Source: Myxococcus virescens
Lineage (GTDB): Bacteria > Myxococcota > Myxococcia > Myxococcales > Myxococcaceae
Direction: 5' to 3'
DNA: 64,000 nt
NCBI RefSeq assembly: GCF_900101905.1
Contig: NZ_FNAJ01000003.1
Coordinates: forward strand, 310,001-374,000
The notes beneath the pieces were generated by a model that was given only the letters and a program-made list of their open reading frames with translations, was not told where the DNA came from and searched no databases. Below, one piece after another: positions 9,027-18,154 of this stretch; position 1 is the first letter of the stretch, and each line of letters starts with the position of its first letter. A program made the position numbers and the translations under genes.

Positions 9027-10382
9027 CTACAGCTCCACCTGCGGGCGCTGCTCGTCGCGGCGGGACGCGCGCGTCGCGGCCGGGCGAACCTCCAGCTCGG
9101 CGCGGGCCTCCTCGATGGCGTCGCACACCCCGTCGGCGGCCCGCTGGACCTGCTCCAGCGTGTGGGACGCCATCACCTGCATGCGGAAGCGCGTCTCGCG
9201 CAAGCGAACGGCCGGGTACTCCACCAGGTTGGCGAAGATGTCGCGGTCGAACACCTTCTTCGAGGCCAGCCGCGCCACCTTCGCGTCGCCCACCTGCACG
9301 GGGACGACGTTGGACGGCTCGCCCAGGCACGTCACGCCCCGCCCCTCGAAGGCTCCGCGCAGCGCCAGGATGTTCTCCCGCGCCTTCGCGCGCAGCGCGT
9401 CGCCCTCTTCCGAGCGGACGATGCGCAGCGACTCCAGCACCACCGCCGCCTGCATGGGCAGCAGCGCGTTGGAGAAGATGTGGGGCCCGCCCATGATGCG
9501 GATGAACTGGCGCACCGCCGGCGAGCGCGTGGCCACGAAGCCGCCATTGCTCGCGAACGTCTTGGAGAAGGCGCCCACCACCAGGTCCACCTTCCCCAGC
9601 AGGCCCTGCACGCCCAGGCTGCCCGTCCCCCGGGGCCCCATCGCGCCCAGGTCATGGGCCACGTCCACCAGCAGCGTCGCGCCGTACTCACGGCAGATGG
9701 ACTGGAGCTCTTCGATCCGCGGCACGTCCGAGTCCATGGAGAACAGGCCCTCGGTGACGACGAGCACCGCGTTCTGCGTGTCGCGGGCGCGAATCTCCTG
9801 AAGCTTGCGCCGCATGGCGCGGTTGTTGAGGTGCGGCACGCGGCTCACGTTCGTCGTCGCGGCGGCGGCGCCCTGCTGGAGGCACGCGTGCGACAGCGCG
9901 TCGAGCACCACGTGGTCATCGGGACGCACCAGCCCGGCGATGACGCCGAAGCCCGCACCCCAGCCGGTGGAGAACAGCGCCACGTGCGGCGTCTGCAGGT
10001 GCTCCGCGAGCGCCTTCTCCAGCATCAGCGACGGCGTCGTATTGCCCCCCAGCATCGCCGAGCCCGCGCTGTGCAACCCGTAGTCCTGGATGGCCCGCTG
10101 GGCCGCCTCCACCACCGCCGGGTGCGTGGACAGCGACAGGTAATCCTGCGAACCGAAGTTCAGCCCCTGGCGCGCCGCCCCCGTCTCGCTGCGGACACCA
10201 CACTCCGCCTTCGGTGCCGCCTCCAGGCTTCGCGAGTACGGCCACAGGCCCGCCTGCCGCCGCGACTCCTGCCACTCGAAGAAGGGTTCCGTCCGCCCCA
10301 GCAGGTCAGGTCCCGTCGGCTGCGCGTAATGGGAGATGAAGTGGGTGAAGAGCGGCGAGTCGAGTTGAGCTCGGAAATCCAT
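9027..10382 (-). CDS. Alpha-oxoamine synthase (AONS/KBL/SPT family, PLP-dependent)
   Basis: This 451-aa fold-type I PLP enzyme belongs to the family that condenses an amino acid with an acyl-CoA (BioF, Kbl, HemA, serine palmitoyltransferase). Family features are NFGSQDYLSLS, the Gly-rich GSAMLGGN, the cofactor-stacking His in DALSHACL, the Asp in LLVDVAHDLGAMG, and the Schiff-base Lys in GAFSKTFASNGGF. The Lys context resembles SPT-type enzymes more than BioF or Kbl, which usually read GTLGKA. Neither biotin nor threonine-degradation genes lie nearby, so I do not assign a pathway. About 45 extra residues precede the core. A role in sphingoid-base synthesis is possible but unproven. Confidence 0.8.
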   Translation of the reverse strand: MDFRAQLDSPLFTHFISHYAQPTGPDLLGRTEPFFEWQESRRQAGLWPYSRSLEAAPKAECGVRSETGAARQGLNFGSQDYLSLSTHPAVVEAAQRAIQDYGLHSAGSAMLGGNTTPSLMLEKALAEHLQTPHVALFSTGWGAGFGVIAGLVRPDDHVVLDALSHACLQQGAAAATTNVSRVPHLNNRAMRRKLQEIRARDTQNAVLVVTEGLFSMDSDVPRIEELQSICREYGATLLVDVAHDLGAMGPRGTGSLGVQGLLGKVDLVVGAFSKTFASNGGFVATRSPAVRQFIRIMGGPHIFSNALLPMQAAVVLESLRIVRSEEGDALRAKARENILALRGAFEGRGVTCLGEPSNVVPVQVGDAKVARLASKKVFDRDIFANLVEYPAVRLRETRFRMQVMASHTLEQVQRAADGVCDAIEEARAELEVRPAATRASRRDEQRPQVEL

Positions 10383-10677
10383 GAAGCACGTCCAGGGGGA
10401 AAGGTCGCGCTGTCAACGAGAGGCGCGGCGCTCGGGGAGGGGGGCGAGCGGCGCATTTAATGCCTCTGCATCTTTCCAGTGTCAACCGGCCTACCCTGAC
10501 GGCTCCGCTGTATTCGTTTGTTCCGACTCAACCGGATGTGCTGCGTAGGCTGAAACAGGCGCGAAATACCCAGATAGGCACGTATTGTCCGGGCAAAAAA
10601 CGACGAATCCTGTTTTTTCACCCCAGGGCAGCGGTGGATTTTGACGCCCCCTGCCCTGAAGTGCGAGCAAGTGTCCG
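10383..10677. promoter_or_regulatory. Intergenic region between acs and the oxoamine synthase
   Basis: This 295-bp gap follows acs and precedes the oxoamine synthase, both on the minus strand. Its right half carries two inverted repeats annotated separately as a likely acs terminator. The left half is visibly AT-richer than the surroundings and presumably contains the oxoamine synthase promoter. No clear Shine-Dalgarno precedes that gene's ATG. Confidence 0.4.
10591..10658 (-). terminator. Putative terminator region downstream of acs
   Basis: Two inverted repeats lie just past the acs stop codon. One is an 8-bp perfect stem (10624-10631 with 10651-10658). The other pairs 10595-10601 with 10612-10618 (A6C/GT6), extended by GGG/CCC after a small internal loop, and reads into a T-run on the minus strand. 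This is suggestive of factor-independent termination, although the G/C stem and the T-run are separated. Confidence 0.45.
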
Positions 10678-12633
<1,956 letters not shown>

Positions 12634-12688
12634 GCGTTCCTCCAGCGTGGACAATGCCACCCTGTTCTAGGAACGCGGAGCGCGCGGC

Positions 12689-13183
12689 TCAACCCTCCGT
12701 GTCACAGCGCTTCGATTCCTTGACGGCCTCGTAGCGCAGCCACATCTCGCACACGCATTCGTCGGGGCGGCGCGTGTCGTAACGGACGCGCAGCACCCCA
12801 TTGAACTGCGTTTCGCACTGCGTCGTACCGTCGATGTGGATGTTGATCTGATCCAACAGGCACTCCTGGCCATTCACCTCGGCGGCGGCCTTGACCACGC
12901 TCCCATCGATGGAGAAGTGGTCTCCATCCTCCAGGAAATAGCCCACGAGGTGGCTGTCCAGGAAACCGAAGTCCAGGCGGACGACGCGCCCGCTGATTTG
13001 CAGGGTGCCGTAGAGCTGGTTGCGGTTGGTCTCCAGCAGGCCGCAATCGTCGCGGAGGACCTCGACGGGCTCGAAGACGTAATCACCCGGCTCCTGGACG
13101 TGGGGCAGACAGCCCGCCAGGCAGGCCAGGAGCAGACCGGAGAGGACGAGGCGATGGCGTCTCGGAGTCGACACGGCGCGCAC
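12689..13183 (-). CDS. Predicted lipoprotein of unknown function
   Basis: The frame encodes a lipoprotein signal (basic start, hydrophobic core, lipobox LLACLAGC) followed by about 140 residues rich in acidic positions and Cys, including CECQ-like spacing near the end (ECVCEMW). I do not recognise a family. The start is uncertain: GTG at 13183 has GGAG 4 nt upstream, and GTG at 13174 is an alternative giving a shorter basic N-terminus. Longer versions would run into the divergent Nudix gene and were rejected. Six or more Cys suggest disulfides in the periplasm. Confidence 0.65.
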   Translation of the reverse strand: MRAVSTPRRHRLVLSGLLLACLAGCLPHVQEPGDYVFEPVEVLRDDCGLLETNRNQLYGTLQISGRVVRLDFGFLDSHLVGYFLEDGDHFSIDGSVVKAAAEVNGQECLLDQINIHIDGTTQCETQFNGVLRVRYDTRRPDECVCEMWLRYEAVKESKRCDTEG

Positions 13184-13244
13184 AATACTCCACGGCACGC
13201 ATCTAGGAAGTGCGAGCGTGACGGCAGCGGGTAGACTGGGGGTC

Positions 13245-13667
13245 ATGCTCGAATACCGCAACCCCAAGCCCACCGTGGACTGCATCATCGAGCTGCCCGG
13301 TGAACGCATCGTCCTCATCCGGCGTGCGAATCCGCCGGTCGGCTGGGCGCTGCCCGGTGGCTTCGTGGATGAGGGCGAGCCGCTCGACGTCGCCGCCGTG
13401 CGCGAGGTCCTGGAAGAGACGGGACTTCACGTGAAGCTGTCGGAGCAGTTCTTCACGTACTCGGACCCCCGGCGGGATCCGCGGCAGCACAACATCTCCA
13501 CCGTCTACATCGGCTCGGCCGAGGGCGAACCGCAGGGCGCCGACGACGCGGCCGAGGCCCGCGCCTTCCGCGTGAATGATTTGCCGAAGGACCTGTGCTT
13601 CGACCACGACACCATCCTGTCCGACTACGTCACGTACAAGCGGACCGGACAGCGGCGGAAGCTCTAG
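13245..13667 (+). CDS. Nudix hydrolase
   Basis: This 140-aa protein carries a full Nudix box (G-x5-E-x7-REVLEETG) at about residues 38-60, starting in [11 protein letters not shown]. Nudix enzymes cleave nucleoside diphosphates linked to another moiety, using divalent metal held by the REVLEE glutamates. The N-terminal PTVDCIIEL and [13 protein letters not shown] blocks resemble ADP-ribose pyrophosphatase-like members, but the substrate cannot be read from sequence. The ATG at 13245 is preferred over an in-frame GTG 27 nt upstream. A -10-like TAGACT (13232-13237) ends 7 nt before it. The site-2 protease gene follows after 15 bp. Confidence 0.88.
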   Translation: MLEYRNPKPTVDCIIELPGERIVLIRRANPPVGWALPGGFVDEGEPLDVAAVREVLEETGLHVKLSEQFFTYSDPRRDPRQHNISTVYIGSAEGEPQGADDAAEARAFRVNDLPKDLCFDHDTILSDYVTYKRTGQRRKL

Positions 13668-13682
13668 GAGCGGCGCGGGAGG

Positions 13683-14987
13683 ATGCATTACGCGCTCGTC
13701 CTGCTCGCCCTGGGAGGCCTGCTGACCCTCCACGAGTTGGGGCACCTCATCGCCGCGCGGTTGCTCGGTGTGCGGGTGCCCCGCTTCGTGTTCGGTTTCG
13801 GTCCACCGCTGGTGTCCTTCCGCCTATGGGGGACACAGTACGTGGTGGCGGCGGTGCCCCTGGGCGCCACGGCGCACCTGCAGGGGATGAACCCGCACCG
13901 TGCGGACGCGGACGAGGCCGCGGGCTTCGCCGCACGCGGGCCCCTGCTGCGCATCCTCATCATCCTGGCGGGGCCGCTGGCCAACTATGCGCTCGCGCTG
14001 GGTGTCCTGTTCGCGCTGTACACGTCGGGCACGCACGTGGTGGTGCCGCTGACGGTGGGGACGGTGCAGCCGGGTTCGGAGGCGGCGCGCGCACAACTGC
14101 TGCCGGGGGACCGCATCGTCAATGTCGCGGGACAGCCGCTGCGGAGCTGGTCGGAGTTCGTGGAGAAGGTGGGCGCGGCACCAGGTGTCCCGCTGGAGCT
14201 GGGCGTGGAGCGCGGCGGCGATGCGCGCTCGGTGGTGGTGCGGCCCCGGCCGGATGAACGGGGCACGGGCCGCATCGGGGTGAGCCAGCAGTACGTCTAC
14301 AAGGCGCACGGCGCGGGTGAGGCGCTGAGCCATTCGTTCACGCACACCGTCAAGGTGGCCGAGGAAGGCGTGGCGCTGCTGAAGCGGATGATGCAGCACG
14401 GCCTGGAGAGCGCGGACGCGGCGAGCCCCGGAGCGCTGGTGCGGCAGGAGTCCGCGGATGCGATGTCGTCCGGGACGGATGCCCTGCTGCGGACCTTGGT
14501 GGCCGCGTCGGTGGTGCTCGCGCTGTTGACGTTGCTGCCCGTGCCCGGGCTGGATGGAGGCCGCGTGGTGCTGCTCCTGGTCGAGGCGGCGAGCGGCCGG
14601 CGGATCCCCCCTCGCGTGGAGACGGTGGCGCAGACGGTGGGGTTCCTGGGAATCGCCGTGGCCGTGGTCTTGATGGCGACCGCGGAGATTCGGCGCGCGT
14701 TGCCGGCGCGGTTCGGCATGGAGGACACGCCGGCTCAGGATGCGGGGACAGAACAGCCGTCGCCTGCGGCGTCCGCTTCCGCGAAGGGCACGGCCCCCGC
14801 TCCTGTTCAGGCGCCTGGCGCGCCGGAGAAGAGAGGCGACACGGCGGGCGCCACGCCTGCCGGGACGGCCGCTGCGGGCACGACGGCGGGGGCCGGGCCT
14901 GCTCGGACAACCGCTGCGAGCACTGGAACGGGCACCCGTCCTGCCGCGACGGGCCCAGCCGTGGCAGGAGCTGACGCGGGGACGTAG
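13683..14987 (+). CDS. Site-2 protease (M50) with PDZ domain and low-complexity tail
   Basis: This is an intramembrane zinc metalloprotease of the RseP/S2P family. HELGH is near the N-terminus within the first membrane span. The third-ligand motif GLDGGR lies in a later span, and one PDZ domain (about residues 120-190, LLPGDRIVNVAGQPL) sits between them. It differs from the rseP-like gene at 24088-25719 in having one PDZ and a C-terminal tail of about 75 residues made mostly of Ala, Thr, Gly and Pro. Its proteolytic target is unknown; anti-sigma factors are the usual substrates in this family. Confidence 0.88.
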   Translation: MHYALVLLALGGLLTLHELGHLIAARLLGVRVPRFVFGFGPPLVSFRLWGTQYVVAAVPLGATAHLQGMNPHRADADEAAGFAARGPLLRILIILAGPLANYALALGVLFALYTSGTHVVVPLTVGTVQPGSEAARAQLLPGDRIVNVAGQPLRSWSEFVEKVGAAPGVPLELGVERGGDARSVVVRPRPDERGTGRIGVSQQYVYKAHGAGEALSHSFTHTVKVAEEGVALLKRMMQHGLESADAASPGALVRQESADAMSSGTDALLRTLVAASVVLALLTLLPVPGLDGGRVVLLLVEAASGRRIPPRVETVAQTVGFLGIAVAVVLMATAEIRRALPARFGMEDTPAQDAGTEQPSPAASASAKGTAPAPVQAPGAPEKRGDTAGATPAGTAAAGTTAGAGPARTTAASTGTGTRPAATGPAVAGADAGT

Positions 14988-15211
14988 GCAGCTTCCGGTG
15001 GTGCGCCTGGTGCCGCGCCTGCCGGCCCCCACGGACCGGGAGCAGCCACACGCGGTGCCAGCCCCCCGCCTGCCACGCCATCAGCCACCGCGCGCTGCAC
15101 CTCATGTCAGGAAGACTCGGCGGCTACGTCCCGTCCGGTCACGGCGGACGGTTGTTCAGCACCGTCGTGATTGCGACACCCAGCCCCGACCTTCGAGCGC
15201 AGACGCGCCGC
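14988..15211. other. Intergenic region before the exporter leader
   Basis: No gene is recognised here. A 7-bp perfect inverted repeat (15131-15137 with 15145-15151) follows the site-2 protease gene and could end its transcript. The region must also contain the promoter for the leader-exporter transcript, but no convincing -35/-10 pair could be assigned. Confidence 0.4.
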
Positions 15212-15226
15212 ATGGGAGCCAGCCAG

Positions 15227-15256
15227 ATGGGAAGCACCGTATCCGCAGATGAGTGA
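15227..15256 (+). CDS. Nine-residue leader peptide, candidate chloramphenicol-stalling leader
   Basis: This short frame encodes MGSTVSADE and a UGA stop. A good Shine-Dalgarno, GGGAG at 15214-15218, sits 8 nt upstream of the ATG. From established work on attenuation of chloramphenicol resistance, the cmlA leader is, as I recall, also nine residues (MSTSKNADK), with stalling at Ala7-Asp8. This peptide has Ala7-Asp8 at the same positions and shares Ser-Thr near the start. Chloramphenicol stalls ribosomes best with Ala, Ser or Thr as the penultimate residue. A strong hairpin begins on the base after the stop codon, and a FloR-like exporter gene follows. An in-frame ATG at 15212 would give a 14-residue version but has no ribosome binding site. 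The role is inferred. Confidence 0.6.
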   Translation: MGSTVSADE

Positions 15257-15287
15257 GCCGCGGCGACACGTCAATCGTTGCCGCGGC
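15257..15287 (+). promoter_or_regulatory. Hairpin after the leader peptide, candidate attenuator
   Basis: An 11-bp stem (15257-15267 with 15277-15287, one G-U pair) encloses a 9-nt loop and starts right after the leader stop codon. A ribosome stalled near codon 8 would cover much of its left arm. There is no T-run, so it is not an ordinary terminator. A weaker stem (15291-15302 with 15318-15326) would cover the purine-rich GGAGAGG at 15317-15323 before the exporter. How the first hairpin controls the exporter start about 50-80 nt further on is not resolved by inspection. Confidence 0.5.
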
Positions 15288-15337
15288 CATCTGCCCCAGC
15301 TCATCCCGGTACCCGTGGAGAGGCAGAGCGCCGCCAG

Positions 15338-16600
15338 ATGTTCCTCATTTGTGCGGATGCAATCGTGCCTGACTTCAAAGCCCCGTCGTGGAATCACGCT
15401 GTGCCAGCAGCGCTGTTGCTGATGGCGCCCTTCGACCTCCTGGCCTCGCTGGCCATGGACATCTACCTGCCAGTCGTTCCGGCGATGCCCGGAATCCTCA
15501 ACACCTCACCCGCCATCGTCCAGCTCACCTTGAGCCTGTACCTGGCGATGCTTGGGCTCGGCCAGATGGTGTTTGGCCCGATCTCCGACCGCATCGGCCG
15601 GCGCCGAGTGCTCCTGACAGGCGCCCTCCTGTTCGCGGTCACGTCCTTCCTGCTCGCGGGGGCCTCGGATGCCGCGATGTTCGTCGGCCTTCGGCTCGTC
15701 CAAGCCATGGGGGCATCCGCGGCCCTCGTCGCCACGTTCGCGACGGTCCGCGATGTCTATGCGGAGCGCCCCGAGAGCGCGACCCTCTACAGCCTGTTCA
15801 GCGCCATGCTGGCCTTCGTCCCCGCGCTCGGGCCCATCGCGGGGGCGCTGCTCATGCAGCGCTGGGGATGGCGAGCCATCTTCATCACGCTCGGAGTCGT
15901 GGCCACGGCGGCACTGCTGCAAGCCTTGCCACGGTGGCACGAGACGCGCCCGGCGCAGGGCCTCCAGTCGCGTCCCGCGTTCCGGCACATCCTGCGCAGC
16001 GCCACGTTCTGGACGTACACCCTGGGCTTCAGCGCGGCCATGGGCTCCTTCTTCGTGTTCTTCTCCACGGCGCCCCGGGTGCTCATCGGTCAGGCCGGAT
16101 TCTCCGAGCTCGGGTTCAGCCTGGCTTTCGCCACCGCCGCGCTCGCGATGATTCTGACGACCCGCTTCGCGAAGCGCTTCGTGGGGAGTTGGGGGTTGGC
16201 GGGAAGCCTCACGCGGGGCATGGGCATGTTGCTGCTCGGGGCGGGGCTGCTGACGGCCGGACAGCTCCTGGCAACGCCGTCGTTCTGGACGTTCGTCGCG
16301 CCGATGTGGCTCATCGCGGTCGGCATCGTGTTCTCCGTCTCCGTCACCGCGAATGGCGCACTCCAGGCCTTTGGCGATGTGGCGGGAACGGCGGTCGCGC
16401 TCTACTTCTGCATCCAGAGCCTCATCGTCGGCGTCCTCGGCACGCTGATGGTCGTCCTGCTGGATGGCGACACGGCGTGGCCCCTGGTGGGATACGCGTC
16501 CCTGATGGCAGGGGTGACGTTGATGGCGCTTCAGCGCCTCCAGCGCCGACAACGCGTCCTGACGAAGCCCGCGATGGCGGAAAGCCCCGACGCCCCCTAG
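15338..16600 (+). CDS. FloR/CmlA-type MFS exporter (predicted phenicol efflux)
   Basis: This 420-aa, 12-span major facilitator is of the Bcr/CflA drug:proton antiporter group. Segments such as PAALLLMAPFD, LASLAMDIYLPVVPAMP, VATFATVRDVYA and FFVFFSTAPRVLIGQ match FloR, the florfenicol/chloramphenicol exporter, almost word for word as I remember it. CmlA is more distant. The family pumps the drug out through the inner membrane; specificity here is inferred. The start is uncertain: ATG at 15338 lies 14 nt after GGAGAGG, while an in-frame GTG at 15365 would give an N-terminus as long as FloR's but lacks a ribosome binding site. Its leader peptide and hairpin suggest drug-inducible translation. 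Confidence 0.85.
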   Translation: MFLICADAIVPDFKAPSWNHAVPAALLLMAPFDLLASLAMDIYLPVVPAMPGILNTSPAIVQLTLSLYLAMLGLGQMVFGPISDRIGRRRVLLTGALLFAVTSFLLAGASDAAMFVGLRLVQAMGASAALVATFATVRDVYAERPESATLYSLFSAMLAFVPALGPIAGALLMQRWGWRAIFITLGVVATAALLQALPRWHETRPAQGLQSRPAFRHILRSATFWTYTLGFSAAMGSFFVFFSTAPRVLIGQAGFSELGFSLAFATAALAMILTTRFAKRFVGSWGLAGSLTRGMGMLLLGAGLLTAGQLLATPSFWTFVAPMWLIAVGIVFSVSVTANGALQAFGDVAGTAVALYFCIQSLIVGVLGTLMVVLLDGDTAWPLVGYASLMAGVTLMALQRLQRRQRVLTKPAMAESPDAP

Positions 16601-16611
16601 CAGACGTCCCC

Positions 16612-16655
16612 AAACCGCGCCGCGGGGGCCTGCTCCCGCGGCGCGGCGGTGGTTT
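16612..16655 (+). terminator. Strong hairpin terminator after the FloR-like gene
   Basis: A perfect 12-bp G/C stem (16615-16626 with 16635-16646) encloses an 8-nt loop, with outer AAACC/GGTTT pairing. It starts 12 bp after the exporter stop and is followed by a pyrimidine-rich run with several T's, as in an intrinsic terminator. Confidence 0.7.
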
Positions 16656-16768
16656 CCTTCTTTCCCGCCTGGGACGGAACCCTGCCCGCCTCCCGGCTGT
16701 CCAGGGACCAACCGGGCGTCGGCCGTCTTTCGGAAGACGTCTCCTGGACGATGAAGGAGCCGCGAGCC

Positions 16769-17452
16769 ATGCAAGGCCCTATGCTGCCCCCCGCGATGAA
16801 CACCAAGGCAGGCGGTGGACTCTTCTGTGAGCTGTACTGGGGCAACAATCTGTCCGAGGCGTGGAGCTATGGGCCGGAGCATTCGAACGTCCACGCCGCC
16901 CCGGACGAGACGGCACCACTACCGCTCTACGGCTTCACCCTGCCCGAAGAGCCGTTCCTGCTCGCCGAGCGCACCGATCAGGGCTGGCGCATCCACCTGC
17001 CGCCCGCGGCCCGTGCCGAGCGCGCAATCCAAGGCAACGCCTATGCCGCCGTGCCGCAGACGGACCTGCGCCAGCACGACGGACGCACGACCGTGGAGCT
17101 CGCGGAGGGCATGACGCTTCGCCTCTCGGAAGGCGAGCTCTCGCTGCGCATCCAAGGCTCCGTCGTCAAGGAGCAGGTCAACCGGCTCCAGTGGAAGGAC
17201 TTCGGCTGGCTCATCATCGTGAGCATCCTCTTCCTCAGCCTGCCCGTGGGTTTCCTCATCGCGGGCCCCACGCCCCAGCGCATCGAGGAATCCAAGGTCC
17301 GCGCCATGAAGATGGCCGCCGACAAGGAAGCCGCGCGCCGCAAGGCCATGGGCCTGGACACGCCCCTGCGTCCGCTCACGGATGAGGAGCTCAGCATGCA
17401 GCCCGACGGCGGTGACGACGTCACGGTCCCCGCCTTCCTGCGCGTCCGCTGA
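16769..17452 (+). CDS. Hypothetical single-span membrane protein
   Basis: No family is recognised. The 227-aa protein has a soluble N-terminal part (about residues 10-135) of short strands, with FCELYWGNNL near the start and an EGMTLRLSEGELSLRI segment, reminiscent of small beta domains in myxobacterial membrane adaptors. One hydrophobic helix follows (about 140-163, WLIIVSILFLSLPVGFLIAG), then a charged tail. There is no signal peptide, so the N-terminal part is probably cytoplasmic. The ATG at 16769 is preferred because AAGGAG lies 10 nt upstream; ATGs at 16751, 16781 and 16796 are alternatives. It converges on the MoaD-MoaE gene. Confidence 0.6.
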   Translation: MQGPMLPPAMNTKAGGGLFCELYWGNNLSEAWSYGPEHSNVHAAPDETAPLPLYGFTLPEEPFLLAERTDQGWRIHLPPAARAERAIQGNAYAAVPQTDLRQHDGRTTVELAEGMTLRLSEGELSLRIQGSVVKEQVNRLQWKDFGWLIIVSILFLSLPVGFLIAGPTPQRIEESKVRAMKMAADKEAARRKAMGLDTPLRPLTDEELSMQPDGGDDVTVPAFLRVR

Positions 17453-17461
17453 GGCGGCGCC

Positions 17462-18154
17462 TCAGGGCCCCAGGCCGACCCAGACCTCCCCATCCTCGAA
17501 GAACTCCTTCTTCCAGATGGGGACGTCCTGCTTGAGCCGCTCGATGGCGTACTCACAGCCACCGAACGCCTCCTTCCGGTGCGGCGACGCCGCGGCGATG
17601 ACGACGGCCAGCTCGCCGGGTACCAGCGTTCCCACGCGATGGATGATGGACACGCGCACGCCGGGAAACCGCTCCGCGGCCTCCGCCCCAATCTCCGCCA
17701 GCTTCTTCTCCGCCATGGGCGCGTAGGCCTCGTACTCCAAGCGCAACACGCGGCGGCCCTTCGTCTGGTTCCGCACGGAGCCGCTGAACGTCACCAGCCC
17801 GCCGTATGACTCCCCGCTGACAGCCTCCACCACCTCTTCCAGCCGCAGGGGCCGGTCCACCACCAGGAACTTCCCAGGTGCGCCTCCCGCCACGGGGGGA
17901 ATCAGCGCCAGCTCCGCCCCATCCCGCACCGGGGCATCCGGACCGACGAACTCCTGGTCCACGGCCACACGAAGGTGCGGCAGGAGTGGCGCCAGCGCCG
18001 CGTACTTCGCGCTCAGCAGCCGCAACACGTCCCGCACATGCGAGCCCTCGGGCAAGTCCAGGGACTCCCGCACCTGCCCGGTGCGCTCGCGAGCCGCGGC
18101 GAAATAGAGGACGGTGATGCGCACGTTCCCGGCGTCCGCCATGCCCCCGCTCAA
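17462..18154 (-). CDS. Fused molybdopterin synthase MoaD-MoaE (MoaX-like)
   Basis: Molybdopterin synthase inserts two sulfurs into precursor Z during molybdenum cofactor synthesis. Normally MoaD and MoaE are separate, and MoaD carries sulfur on a C-terminal Gly-Gly thiocarboxylate. Here one 230-aa chain holds a MoaD domain (about residues 12-91, ending IPPVAGG at 85-91) joined directly to a MoaE domain (95-230), with SGSVRNQTKG and SPHRKEAFGGCEYAIERLK. The Gly-Gly is internal, as in mycobacterial MoaX, which is cleaved after translation. The start is TTG at 18154: AGGAGG lies 7 nt upstream and the codon overlaps the preceding stop by 4 bp. An ATG 12 nt later is badly placed for that site. Confidence 0.9.
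   Translation of the reverse strand: MSGGMADAGNVRITVLYFAAARERTGQVRESLDLPEGSHVRDVLRLLSAKYAALAPLLPHLRVAVDQEFVGPDAPVRDGAELALIPPVAGGAPGKFLVVDRPLRLEEVVEAVSGESYGGLVTFSGSVRNQTKGRRVLRLEYEAYAPMAEKKLAEIGAEAAERFPGVRVSIIHRVGTLVPGELAVVIAAASPHRKEAFGGCEYAIERLKQDVPIWKKEFFEDGEVWVGLGP

Noticed and set aside
15278-15337. N-terminal extension of the FloR-like exporter from TTG at 15278
   Set aside because: The added residues are low-complexity, there is no ribosome binding site and the codon lies inside the hairpin arm; FloR proteins begin close to PAALLLM.
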